64,000 bases of DNA from JBAXTE01 sp963556065. GTDB lineage: Bacteria > Bacteroidota > Bacteroidia > Bacteroidales > WCHB1-69. The translations under genes and the position numbers were made by a program. This document shows, in pieces, positions 19,913 to 27,926 of this stretch. The stretch spans positions 62,001 through 126,000 of the forward strand of contig CAUVYH020000005.1 in assembly GCA_963556065.3 (NCBI GenBank), in the 5' to 3' direction. The notes below the pieces were generated by a model, which did not search any database, was not told where the DNA came from, and saw only the letters and a program-made list of their open reading frames with translations. Each line of letters opens with the position of its first letter. The first letter of the stretch is position 1.

Positions 19913-21649
19913 TTATAATATATCTAAATTTAATCGCTTTTTTAATTCATAAAGCGCTTCGTTTTCTTCTACCCACATTTTAAATTGCTCTTCGCTGGTA
20001 ATATATTTTTTCTCCACGCTAGTGGTTTGAGCATTTACTTTTACCTCCACTTCAAGGAAAGAATTGGAAAGCCTTTTTTGAAGATAGCTTTTAATATTCC
20101 AGCAAACATCTTGTACCTCTTTTTCTTGCACTACATTTTTTACTTCAATAATGATGGTGTTGCGTTCGGCATCAAAAATCGGTGTGGTCTCTTTCAGTAC
20201 ATTCGAAATGATGAGTGTATCGGGAACAGCTTCTGCAACGCATGCAGCCCAGTTTTTCGAAATTATATCCTGAGTTACCGCTACATTTTGAGGTAAATTT
20301 GGATTTGAAGTAATGGTAGAACTTAATTCGTTGGAACCGGAAGTTGTATTGCGTTGTCTGTTTTTGATGGAAATCATTCCCGAGTGCCCTGTTTGGGTTT
20401 TTGTAAATTCCGGTTTTGGAATTACTGCTTCCGTGTGTGTCGGATTTTTTTCTGCCGTTTTCTGAACAGGTGTCGAAGGCGTTGCAGATGGAACCGAAGC
20501 GTCGGATTTTTGGTTGCTTGATGAAGGGGTTCCCGAAGCTGAAGGCAATGGAGAGGCATCGTATAACCGGCACATTTTCAGAATAGCCAGTTCTACGCTT
20601 AGTCGTTTGTTGTTGGAGTTTTTATAGTTGAAATCACAATCGTTTGCAATTTTAAGTAGTTCGAGCATGTAGTTATACTTGCATTTTTTTGCCTGAGCCA
20701 CATATTTTTCGCCTTGGGCTGTTGTGCATTGCAAAATTGGCAGTGTAGCCGGATTTAAGGCAACAATCAGGTTGCGAATATGCGTGCTGAGTCCGCTTAT
20801 AAAATGTTGACCGTCGAAACCGTTGGCATAAACCTCATCGAGTAAGATCAGCGACTGATCCACCTGTGCTTCGGTGATGCTGTTGGTAAGCCTGAAATAG
20901 TATTCATAATCCAGCACATTCAGGTTGTTGATTACATCCTGATACGTAATATGGGTGCCACAGCTGCTCACAATTTGATCGAAAATACTTAGGGCATCAC
21001 GTAATCCGCCGTCAGCTTTCTGTGCAATTACATGTAGTGCTTCGGTTTCGATGGTAATGTTTTCCGATTTGGCCACGAATTCCAGATGATGAATGATGTC
21101 TTCGATGGTAATTCTCCGGAAATCAAAGATCTGGCAACGGGAGAGAATGGTAGGGATGATTTTATGTTTTTCGGTAGTGGCCAATATAAAAATGGCATGT
21201 TTAGGCGGTTCTTCCAAGGTCTTCAGAAAGGCGTTGAAAGCGGCCGTTGATAGCATGTGAACTTCATCGATGATATATATCTTGTATTTACCGCCTTGAG
21301 GTGGTATTCTCACCTGATCCACTAGACTGCGCATATCGTCCACGCCACTGTTGGAAGCTGCATCGAGTTCGTAGATGTTCATCGAAGCATTGCTGTTGAA
21401 GTCCTTGCAGGATTTACATTCGTTGCAGGGCTCAAAATCTTCGGTGAGGTGTTCGCAGTTGAGTGCTTTGGCCAGAATTCGGGCGCAGGTGGTTTTGCCT
21501 ACACCTCTGGGACCGGTAAAAAGAAACGCCTGCGCTACGTGATTAGTGCGAATTGAGCTTTTAAGGGTGTTTACGATTGAATCTTGCCCCACTACGCTGT
21601 TGAAAGTAGAAGGACGGTATTTTCGTGCGGATACGATAAAATTTTCCAT
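19913..21649 (-). CDS. dnaX: DNA polymerase III gamma/tau subunit
   Basis: Clamp-loader ATPase subunit of the replicative polymerase. Starting at ATG 21649 (MENFIVSARKYRP) it has 578 residues; a TTG five codons upstream is less likely. Walker A GPRGVGKT at 46-53, zinc cysteines at 65, 75, 78 and 81, Walker B-type DEVH at 128-131 and the SRC sensor motif (TILSRCQIF) are all visible. Residues from about 370 to 460 are a Ser/Thr/Pro-rich linker, followed by a tau-like C-terminal domain. I see no obvious slippery A-run for a gamma product, but did not test this rigorously. Followed after 16 bp by the M16 peptidase gene. Confidence 0.95.
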   Translation of the reverse strand: MENFIVSARKYRPSTFNSVVGQDSIVNTLKSSIRTNHVAQAFLFTGPRGVGKTTCARILAKALNCEHLTEDFEPCNECKSCKDFNSNASMNIYELDAASNSGVDDMRSLVDQVRIPPQGGKYKIYIIDEVHMLSTAAFNAFLKTLEEPPKHAIFILATTEKHKIIPTILSRCQIFDFRRITIEDIIHHLEFVAKSENITIETEALHVIAQKADGGLRDALSIFDQIVSSCGTHITYQDVINNLNVLDYEYYFRLTNSITEAQVDQSLILLDEVYANGFDGQHFISGLSTHIRNLIVALNPATLPILQCTTAQGEKYVAQAKKCKYNYMLELLKIANDCDFNYKNSNNKRLSVELAILKMCRLYDASPLPSASGTPSSSNQKSDASVPSATPSTPVQKTAEKNPTHTEAVIPKPEFTKTQTGHSGMISIKNRQRNTTSGSNELSSTITSNPNLPQNVAVTQDIISKNWAACVAEAVPDTLIISNVLKETTPIFDAERNTIIIEVKNVVQEKEVQDVCWNIKSYLQKRLSNSFLEVEVKVNAQTTSVEKKYITSEEQFKMWVEENEALYELKKRLNLDIL

Positions 21650-22350
21650 GTACGTCAGTAACAAATTAGATTAAGCATCAAAAATACGAAGATTCAATGA
21701 ATATATTTCTGTTTTTTTAGATTAATTTTACAATGTTAACACTTCTTGCCGACATGGAGTTTGGTTTTTCGATATACCCGCAAAAATGCTCGATGAAAAT
21801 CAGTTGCGAGGAGGGCTCGAATTAGGGCGATTTGGAAATGAGCTGATAACAGGTAGAGCAGGTAGAACAGGTGAACATGTAAAACGAGTAAACCATGTAA
21901 AAAGGGTGGGATTATTCTATGAGGTTGGAAATTTACTACCCAGGCGCTAAGAGCACTAAGCGGTGCAGTGCGATGCGTTGAGCTTAGTCGAAACGAGCCC
22001 CGTCGAACTGAATCACTAAGTATGATTGAAGTGTGTTTAAAGAGGTAGAACAAGTGATACAAACAAAATGCGATAACAAAAAAGCGGGTTTCTCCGCCTT
22101 CTGTTTTTGTTTATTGGTTGATGAGTTGATGGATTTATCGGGAGACCCAATCAACTGGGTTTACTTTTGTTAATCCTTCTTGAAACACAGACTCACATGT
22201 ATTAACTCAATTTCCTCAATCAATCCTTGATTTTTTAAACCCACATCGCGATATCTAATAATTCATATCTCATAACTCATATCTCTGTATTCCTTTATAG
22301 CCTTTCGACTTTAAGGACTTTACGGCCTTTTGCCTTTACAGACTTTCTCC
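21650..22350. other. Repeat-rich intergenic region between dnaX and leuS
   Basis: About 700 bp without a believable gene. It holds direct-repeat-like runs ('gagcaggtagaacaggtgaa'), a dispersed repeat copy at 21967-22010 shared with 49977-50019, an ACCCA/TGGGT hairpin near 22144-22162, and low-complexity runs ('cataactcatatctc', 'ctttacggccttttgccttt') typical of decayed intergenic repeats in Bacteroidota. Confidence 0.5.
21967..22010. repeat. Dispersed intergenic repeat, copy 1
   Basis: Shares AGTGCGATGCGTTGAGC exactly with 49977-49993, then CGAAACGAGC and GTCGAACT in the same order. Related to the widespread 'ttcgacaggctcaacg' family of bacterial intergenic repeats. Confidence 0.7.
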
Positions 22351-25134
22351 TTAAATCACTATATTCACAATTTTCTTCGGCACAATTATTACCTTCTTGG
22401 GCGTTTTGCCTTCGAGCCATTTGGTCGATTCAGGACTTTCCAGCACCGCTTTTTCAATCTCCGGAACGGTTAAAGTCAGGGACAGTGAAAGCAGGAAGCG
22501 CGTTTTGCCGTTGAACGACACTGGATAGTTAAACGAATCTTCCGTTAGATAGGCTTCGTTGAGTTCGGGGAACTTGGCAAAGGTGATGCTTTCTTTGTGT
22601 CCGAGCAGTTGCCACAATTCTTCGGCAATGTGCGGTGCATACGATGAAATCAGAATGGTCAGCGGTTTGAGGATTTCGCGTTTGTTGCACTTTTTGTCCT
22701 GCAGTTCGTTTACACAAATCATAAACACGCTGACGGCGGTATTGAACGAGAAGCGTTCGGTGTCCTCCTTGATGCGCTTGATGGCTTTGTGGAGGATTTT
22801 CAGCTCTTCAGGAGTGGCTGTTTCGTTGCTGACCAAAAAATCAGAGTCTGCGTCGTGGAACAATCTCCAGAATTTTTTCAGGAACCGGAAAACGCCTTCA
22901 ATCCCTTTGGTGTCCCAAGGTTTCGATTGTTCCAAAGGCCCCAGAAACATCTCGTACATCCGCAATGTATCGGCACCGTATTTTTGCACCAGATCATCCG
23001 GGTTTTGAACATTGTACATCGATTTCGACATCTTTTCCACTTCGGAGCCGCAGGTGTATTTGCCCTCGTCGAGGATAAAATCGGCATCGGCATATTCGGG
23101 TCGCCAGTTGCGGAATGCATCGATATCCAGAATGTCTTTGTCCACAATGTTTATATCCACATGGAGCGCCGTGGTTTCATATTCGTCTTTCAATCCATAA
23201 GAGATGAACGTATTGGAGCCGTTGATGCGATAAACAAAACTGGAGCGGCCTTGAATCATTCCTTGGTTGATTAGTTTTTTGAAGGGCTCTTCCTTGCAGC
23301 AAAGGCCGAGGTCGAAGAGAAATTTGTTCCAGAAACGGGCATAGAGCAAGTGTCCCGTGGCATGTTCGGAACCCCCGATGTATAAATCCACATTTTCCCA
23401 GTAGTTGTTGGCTTGTTTCGAGAAGAACTCCTCGTTGTTGGTCGGATCCATATAGCGCAGATAATAGGCGCTTGAACCCGCAAAACCGGGCATGGTGTTC
23501 GTTTCCAGTGGATACCCATCTGCAGTTTTCCAGTTCTTGGCGCGCGCCAATGGCGGTTCTCCCGATTCGGTGGGCAGATATTTATCGACGGAGGGAAGTT
23601 CGAGCGGAAGTTGATCCACGCTCAACATGTAAGGCATCCCGTCCTTGTAATAAACGGGGAATGGCTCTCCCCAGTAGCGCTGGCGGCTGAAGATGGCATC
23701 CCGCAAACGGAAGTTCACGGTACCTTTGCCGATATTGAGTTCTTTAACTTTATTGATGATGGCTTTGGCGCCCTCTTTGGCATTCATTCCGGTGATAAAA
23801 TCGGAGTTGATGCAGATGCCCTCTTTGGAGTCGTAGGATTCTTCCCAAGTGCTCGGATCGGTAGGCGTTTCGCCTTGTTTGCTGATCACCTGCGTGATGG
23901 GCAGATTAAAATAACGGGCAAATGCAAAGTCGCGGCTGTCGTGTGCGGGAACGGCCATGATGGCTCCGGTTCCGTAACCTGACAACACATATTCCGAAAC
24001 CCAGATGGGTATTTTTACTCCGTTGAACGGGTTGATGGCATAAGCACCGGTAAACACGCCGCTCACCTTTTTGACTTCGGTTTGGCGTTCCCGTTCCGAG
24101 CGGTTTTTCGCCCAAGCAAGATAGGCTTTCACCTCTTCTTTATGTTCGGCGGTCGTGATGCTGTCGAGCAGTTCGTGTTCTGGGCAAAACACCATGAAAG
24201 TCACGCCAAAGATGGTGTCGGGGCGGGTGGTGAAAACCTCCATGGTTTCGTTAGTTCCTTCGACATTGAAATTGATGGATGCGCCTTCACTGCGGCCGAT
24301 CCAGTTGCGTTGAATTTCCTTGATGGAATCGGACCACTCCAGCTCGTCGAGCCCGTTGAGCAGGCGATCGGCATACGCCGTAATCCGGAGCGACCACTGA
24401 CGCATCAGTTTGCGTTCCACGGGGTATCCGCCACGGGCAGAAAGTCCGTTGATGACTTCATCGTTGGCCAGCACGGTTCCCAGCTGCGGACACCAGTTCA
24501 CCATCGTATCCGAAAGGTAGGTGAGGCGGTAGTTCATCAACATCGACTGTTGCTCTTTTTCGTTCATGGAACTCCAATCCTGAGCGGAGAACAAATCCAA
24601 TTGCGAAGTGGCGGCTTCAATATCATGATTGCCATTTTTTTCAAAAGCTTCAACCAATTTTGATATTGGTTCCGCTTTTTGGCTTTTTTTGTTGTACCAA
24701 TGTTCAAAGAGTTGGATAAAGGTCCATTGGGTCCATTTGTAATAATGCGGATCGCAAGTGCGCACTTCCCGGTCCCAATCGAACGAAAAACCGATCTTGT
24801 CGAGCTGTTCGCGGTAGCGTTTCAGGTTCTGTTCTGTGGTAATAGCCGGGTGCTGTCCGGTTTGGATAGCGTATTGTTCGGCAGGTAACCCGTAAGCGTC
24901 GTAACCCATGGGATGCAATACATTGAACCCGTGCAGGCGTTTGTAGCGGGAGTAGATATCGGAAGCGATATATCCCAGTGGATGTCCCACATGTAAGCCT
25001 GCTCCCGAAGGATAAGGAAACATGTCGAGGACGTAGTATTTGGGCTTTTCCGATTTGTTTTCGGCTTTGAATGTTTTGTGTTCGCTCCAGTATTGCTGCC
25101 ACTTTTGCTCAATATCAATAAAGTTGTATTCCAT
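22351..25134 (-). CDS. leuS: Leucyl-tRNA synthetase
   Basis: 927 residues, the bacterial LeuRS length. It charges tRNA-Leu with leucine. The class I signatures are HVGH at residues 48-51 (in PYPSGAGLHVGHPLGY) and KMSKS at 701-705. The CP1 editing domain is present, with TTRPDTIFGV and GTGAIMAVPAHDSRD, so mischarged tRNA can be cleared. The C-terminal anticodon-binding part ends in VIIVPKKIVNIVI. It stands alone on the minus strand. Confidence 0.97.
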   Translation of the reverse strand: MEYNFIDIEQKWQQYWSEHKTFKAENKSEKPKYYVLDMFPYPSGAGLHVGHPLGYIASDIYSRYKRLHGFNVLHPMGYDAYGLPAEQYAIQTGQHPAITTEQNLKRYREQLDKIGFSFDWDREVRTCDPHYYKWTQWTFIQLFEHWYNKKSQKAEPISKLVEAFEKNGNHDIEAATSQLDLFSAQDWSSMNEKEQQSMLMNYRLTYLSDTMVNWCPQLGTVLANDEVINGLSARGGYPVERKLMRQWSLRITAYADRLLNGLDELEWSDSIKEIQRNWIGRSEGASINFNVEGTNETMEVFTTRPDTIFGVTFMVFCPEHELLDSITTAEHKEEVKAYLAWAKNRSERERQTEVKKVSGVFTGAYAINPFNGVKIPIWVSEYVLSGYGTGAIMAVPAHDSRDFAFARYFNLPITQVISKQGETPTDPSTWEESYDSKEGICINSDFITGMNAKEGAKAIINKVKELNIGKGTVNFRLRDAIFSRQRYWGEPFPVYYKDGMPYMLSVDQLPLELPSVDKYLPTESGEPPLARAKNWKTADGYPLETNTMPGFAGSSAYYLRYMDPTNNEEFFSKQANNYWENVDLYIGGSEHATGHLLYARFWNKFLFDLGLCCKEEPFKKLINQGMIQGRSSFVYRINGSNTFISYGLKDEYETTALHVDINIVDKDILDIDAFRNWRPEYADADFILDEGKYTCGSEVEKMSKSMYNVQNPDDLVQKYGADTLRMYEMFLGPLEQSKPWDTKGIEGVFRFLKKFWRLFHDADSDFLVSNETATPEELKILHKAIKRIKEDTERFSFNTAVSVFMICVNELQDKKCNKREILKPLTILISSYAPHIAEELWQLLGHKESITFAKFPELNEAYLTEDSFNYPVSFNGKTRFLLSLSLTLTVPEIEKAVLESPESTKWLEGKTPKKVIIVPKKIVNIVI

Positions 25135-25166
25135 CGTACGTTGCTTTAGAAAATGTGAATGAGTGG

Positions 25167-25174
25167 CAAAAGTA
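25167..25174 (-). promoter_or_regulatory. -7 box (TACTTTTG on the minus strand) of leuS
   Basis: CAAAAGTA on the plus strand, an exact TAnnTTTG on the minus strand, 32 bp before the leuS ATG. No -33 match. Confidence 0.45.
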
Positions 25175-25349
25175 CGAAAAATTCACTAAATAAAGTGCTT
25201 CGTTTTTTAGTGGTATTATCCGGATATAATGTACTCATTTTGCCACGGCTAAGCACAATTTTAGATAGAAGGGTAGTCTAAATTTATGAAATAAAATTTA
25301 TCAACGTGCTGTTGTTATGCAAGTTGGTGCTTTTAAAATATTTCCAAAG

Positions 25350-25742
25350 CTATTGTATTACGATAACCGTATCCGTCGTCATGCTGTTGTTTTTTTGCAA
25401 AAACTGGAGCAGATAGGTGCCTGAAGCGACCGGCTTAAAAATGAAGGCGGTATCTACAAATGAAGCCATTTGAGTGCAGGCACATCCTTCGTATTTTACA
25501 ATTGCCTGAATTGTTTTGGTGTAATCACGGGTTATTTCTTCAAATTTATTAAAAGTTCCGCATCCGTTATCAATGCTAACTTTTACATGTATTTTTGCCT
25601 CTTCATTCACCGAAACAGTGTCGGGGATATCTGTAGCCATGAAAGTTGCTTGGCGGTATTCAATGCACTCATCGGTTTTATCTTTATTGCACGAAGAAGC
25701 GATGAGGGCTAATGCTATTATTATAAAGGGTAATGTTTTCAT
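25350..25742 (-). CDS. Small lipoprotein of unknown function
   Basis: 130 residues. A lipoprotein signal peptide ends in the lipobox LIASSC with Cys18, followed by NKDKTDE, so it is anchored to a membrane by a lipid; the polar residues after the cysteine fit a Bacteroidota lipoprotein. The mature part is about 110 residues, predicted beta-rich, with cysteines at NGCGTF and EGCACTQ. I do not recognise the family. It stands alone between leuS and the blaI-like gene, both more than 200 bp away. Confidence 0.7.
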   Translation of the reverse strand: MKTLPFIIIALALIASSCNKDKTDECIEYRQATFMATDIPDTVSVNEEAKIHVKVSIDNGCGTFNKFEEITRDYTKTIQAIVKYEGCACTQMASFVDTAFIFKPVASGTYLLQFLQKNNSMTTDTVIVIQ

Positions 25743-26003
25743 AAAAAAGAGAATAAATATTCCATGTAAAATTAGTAATTAAAGAATACAATTAAAATTT
25801 TTTTGATTTTTTTTGCCAAAATATTTAGCTGGTGAGGGCTCGCCCGCTCCTCCAAGGCTTACCCGCATTAGTTTGAGCAGTGGATTGAGAGTTACGCAAG
25901 GGAAGCATCTCCTAATATTTTATGCCTACATCGTCATGAAATTCACCCAGAGGTCATAAAACAAATAAAAATATTTATGTTAAAATATTGTAAAGTATGC
26001 TAT

Positions 26004-26019
26004 AACTATAAAATTAGTT
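26004..26019. promoter_or_regulatory. Candidate BlaI-type operator 1
   Basis: AACTAT-AAAA-TTAGTT: 6-bp inverted arms (one mismatch) around a 4-bp A-rich spacer, 69 bp before the repressor start. The second and third copies lie at 26040 and 26060. Confidence 0.6.
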
Positions 26020-26039
26020 GTATTATTGCATAATAATTC

Positions 26040-26055
26040 AACTAAAAAATTAGTT
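26040..26055. promoter_or_regulatory. Candidate BlaI-type operator 2
   Basis: AACTAA-AAAA-TTAGTT, a perfect 6-4-6 inverted repeat, 36 bp from operator 1 start to start. Likely target of the repressor encoded just downstream. Confidence 0.65.
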
Positions 26056-26059
26056 ATAG

Positions 26060-26075
26060 TACTATAAACATAGTT
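26060..26075. promoter_or_regulatory. Candidate BlaI-type operator 3
   Basis: TACTAT-AAAC-ATAGTT, 5-bp perfect core arms around a 4-bp spacer, 20 bp from operator 2 (two helical turns) and 13 bp before the ATG. Confidence 0.55.
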
Positions 26076-26088
26076 AATAAATAAGAGG

Positions 26089-26466
26089 ATGAAAGATTTA
26101 ACTAGAGCAGAGGAAGAAATAATGCAGATACTTTGGACGATTGAAAAGGGGTTTGTAAAAGATGTTTTAGAAAATATGCCGGATCCGAAACCTGCATATA
26201 ATACTGTTTCCACCATTGTAAGGATACTGGAGAAGAAAGGCTTCGTTGGGCATAAAGCGTATGGAAAAACGCATGAGTATTTTCCGCTTGTTGACAAAAA
26301 CGAGTATTCAAACAACCTGATGAAATCGATGGTGAAAAACTATTTCAGCAATTCATTCCAGCAGATGGTTTCATTCTTTGCAAGCAACAAGAAGCTGTCT
26401 TTAAACGAGCTTGAAGAGATAAAAAATATTATGGAATCAGAGATAAAAGAGATTAAAAAGCAGTAG
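26089..26466 (+). CDS. BlaI/MecI/CopY family repressor
   Basis: 125 residues, the family length. An N-terminal winged-helix DNA-binding domain (DLTRAEEEIMQILWTIEKG, then YNTVSTIVRILEKKGFVGH) binds operators as a dimer, and a C-terminal helical part forms the dimer. In the family, a partner M56 sensor peptidase triggers cleavage of the repressor; here the partner starts 4 bp after the stop. The three inverted repeats upstream suggest the pair represses itself. There is no beta-lactamase gene nearby, so the signal and targets are unknown; in Bacteroidota such pairs are common without one. Confidence 0.9.
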   Translation: MKDLTRAEEEIMQILWTIEKGFVKDVLENMPDPKPAYNTVSTIVRILEKKGFVGHKAYGKTHEYFPLVDKNEYSNNLMKSMVKNYFSNSFQQMVSFFASNKKLSLNELEEIKNIMESEIKEIKKQ

Positions 26467-26470
26467 CAAA

Positions 26471-27743
26471 ATGGAAAACTTTATTCTGTATTTTACAAAG
26501 ACGATAATCAGTTTATCGGTTTTATACGCTGTTTACTGGCTGTTTCTGCGAAAAGAAACCTTTTTTAGATTCAATCGTTTTTATTTGATCGGTTCCGTGA
26601 TACTTTCCCTGTTGATGCCGGTTTTCACTGTGCTTAATTTCAGTACCACCGGTTCGGGAAAACTCTATTATGTACTCGATACCATTACCGTTACCAATAA
26701 TGAGGTGATGTCCGGTTATTCTGAAAGCTTATCGTTGAGTACTGTTTTTTTGGATTGCTTACCTTTCGGGAGTGATTCTGTTTTCATTACTGTTCTTATT
26801 CCGTATTTTCCAATTACTGTTACTAATTAAACGATATGGAATTATTCGTGATGGCGGATTTAGATATGTGATTACAGAAGGGAAATACACTCCGTTTTCG
26901 TTTTTTAATCTGATTTTTATAAACAGTACAATGACCGCTGAAGATAAAGAAAAGGTTATTGTTCATGAGCGGATTCATGCCAGTCAGTTACACTCTTTTG
27001 ATGTGTTGTTTTTTGAACTTCTGATCATTTTTCAGTGGTTTAATCCGGTTGTTTGGCTTTATAAGCGATCTATTAAAGAGGTTCATGAGTTTTTAGCCGA
27101 TGAAGGAGTGTTGAAAAAGGGAGTGGAAAAAAGTAGTTATCAGGAACTATTGCTGGCATTGACATTAGGGGTAAATGTAACGGATCTGACAAATAATTTT
27201 AACACAACACAAATTAAAAGGAGGTTTATTATGATGACAAAAATGAAATCGGGCTTAATTGCCAAGGTAAGGTTTATGATAGTTTTTCCGTTTGTTGCAA
27301 TGGTATTATTGCTTTTTGCGTGCAATAGTAATGGAGCTAAGAAAGAGGATAGTTTAGTAAACAAAGCGGATTCCGTTAAAGAACAAAAAGAGCAGGCCGT
27401 TCCCGTTCAGGAAAATGTGGTTGAAGGCAAGGTCTTTGACGTGGTTGATGAAATGCCGAAATTTGGTAAGGACCAAACTGATTTAAGCAACTATTTAGCA
27501 TCAAATATCAAGTATCCTAAGGAGGCTAAGGAAAAGAATATTCAAGGGAAAGTGTATGTTTCCTTTGTGGTTTCAAAAACCGGTGCGGTAGCAGATGTTA
27601 AAGTGAAAAAATCGGTGAATGAACTACTGGACGCGGAAGCCGTAAGAGTAATTTCAGCTATGCCCAAATGGACTCCGGGCAAAAATAAAGGCGAAGCGGT
27701 GAATGTCAATTTTGTTTTGCCAATCAATTTTAAATTGCATTAG
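26471..27743 (+). CDS. M56 (BlaR1-type) peptidase fused to a TonB C-terminal domain, apparent frameshift
   Basis: About 423 residues when one base is removed from the T7 run at 26745-26751. The first frame gives two N-terminal membrane segments (ENFILYFTKTIISLSVLYAVYWLFLRKE) and goes off frame after SLSTVFLD. Dropping one T gives STVFWIAYLSGVILFSLLFL, which joins the second frame smoothly. The zinc peptidase motif is HERIH (VHERIHASQLHS) with a later glutamate (HEFLADEGVL), facing the cytoplasm. A further membrane segment (MIVFPFVAMVLLLFACNS) leads to a periplasmic TonB-like domain ending in KWTPGKNKGEAVNVNFVLPI. It is the likely sensor/antirepressor for the BlaI-type protein; the TonB domain may contact outer-membrane components. 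Confidence 0.8.
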
Positions 27744-27761
27744 GATTAGACAGGTTTATCG

Positions 27762-27802
27762 AACAAATAAGGGGTTGGCTTGTGAGTTGACCCTTATTTG
27801 TT
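27762..27802 (+). terminator. Hairpin after the M56-TonB gene
   Basis: Perfect 12-bp arms (27762-27773 with 27791-27802), 17-nt loop; only a short T-run follows. Confidence 0.5.
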
Positions 27803-27875
27803 TAAAAACATCTGAAATATCAATGAATTTCTAATTGTCGTTGAGGGATACTGTACAAAAAAGTGTGTAAAGCTC

Positions 27876-27908
27876 AAAAAAAAGCCTCAAACAAATCGGG
27901 GCTTTTCT
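27876..27908 (-). terminator. Terminator of the T9SS surface-protein operon
   Basis: On the minus strand AAAAGCC and GGCTTTT form a stem (27900-27906 with 27880-27886) followed by a run of T residues, about 20 bp past the stop at 27927. Confidence 0.7.
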
Positions 27909-27926
27909 ATAGAGTAAATTATCGTT

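Larger units (their letters stand above)
25743..26088. other. Divergent intergenic region with operators of the blaI-like gene
   Basis: 346 bp between the lipoprotein gene and the blaI-like gene. The right third contains three 6-4-6 inverted repeats (see separate entries). The left part has no recognisable content. Confidence 0.5.

Noticed and set aside
22081..22115. Possible terminator 'aaaaagcgggtttctccgcc' downstream of leuS
   Set aside because: The stem has several mismatches and the position is more than 230 bp past leuS.
26471..27743. M56 gene as two genes (membrane protein and TonB protein)
   Set aside because: The first frame goes off frame in a T7 run, and removing one T joins the two with a continuous membrane segment.
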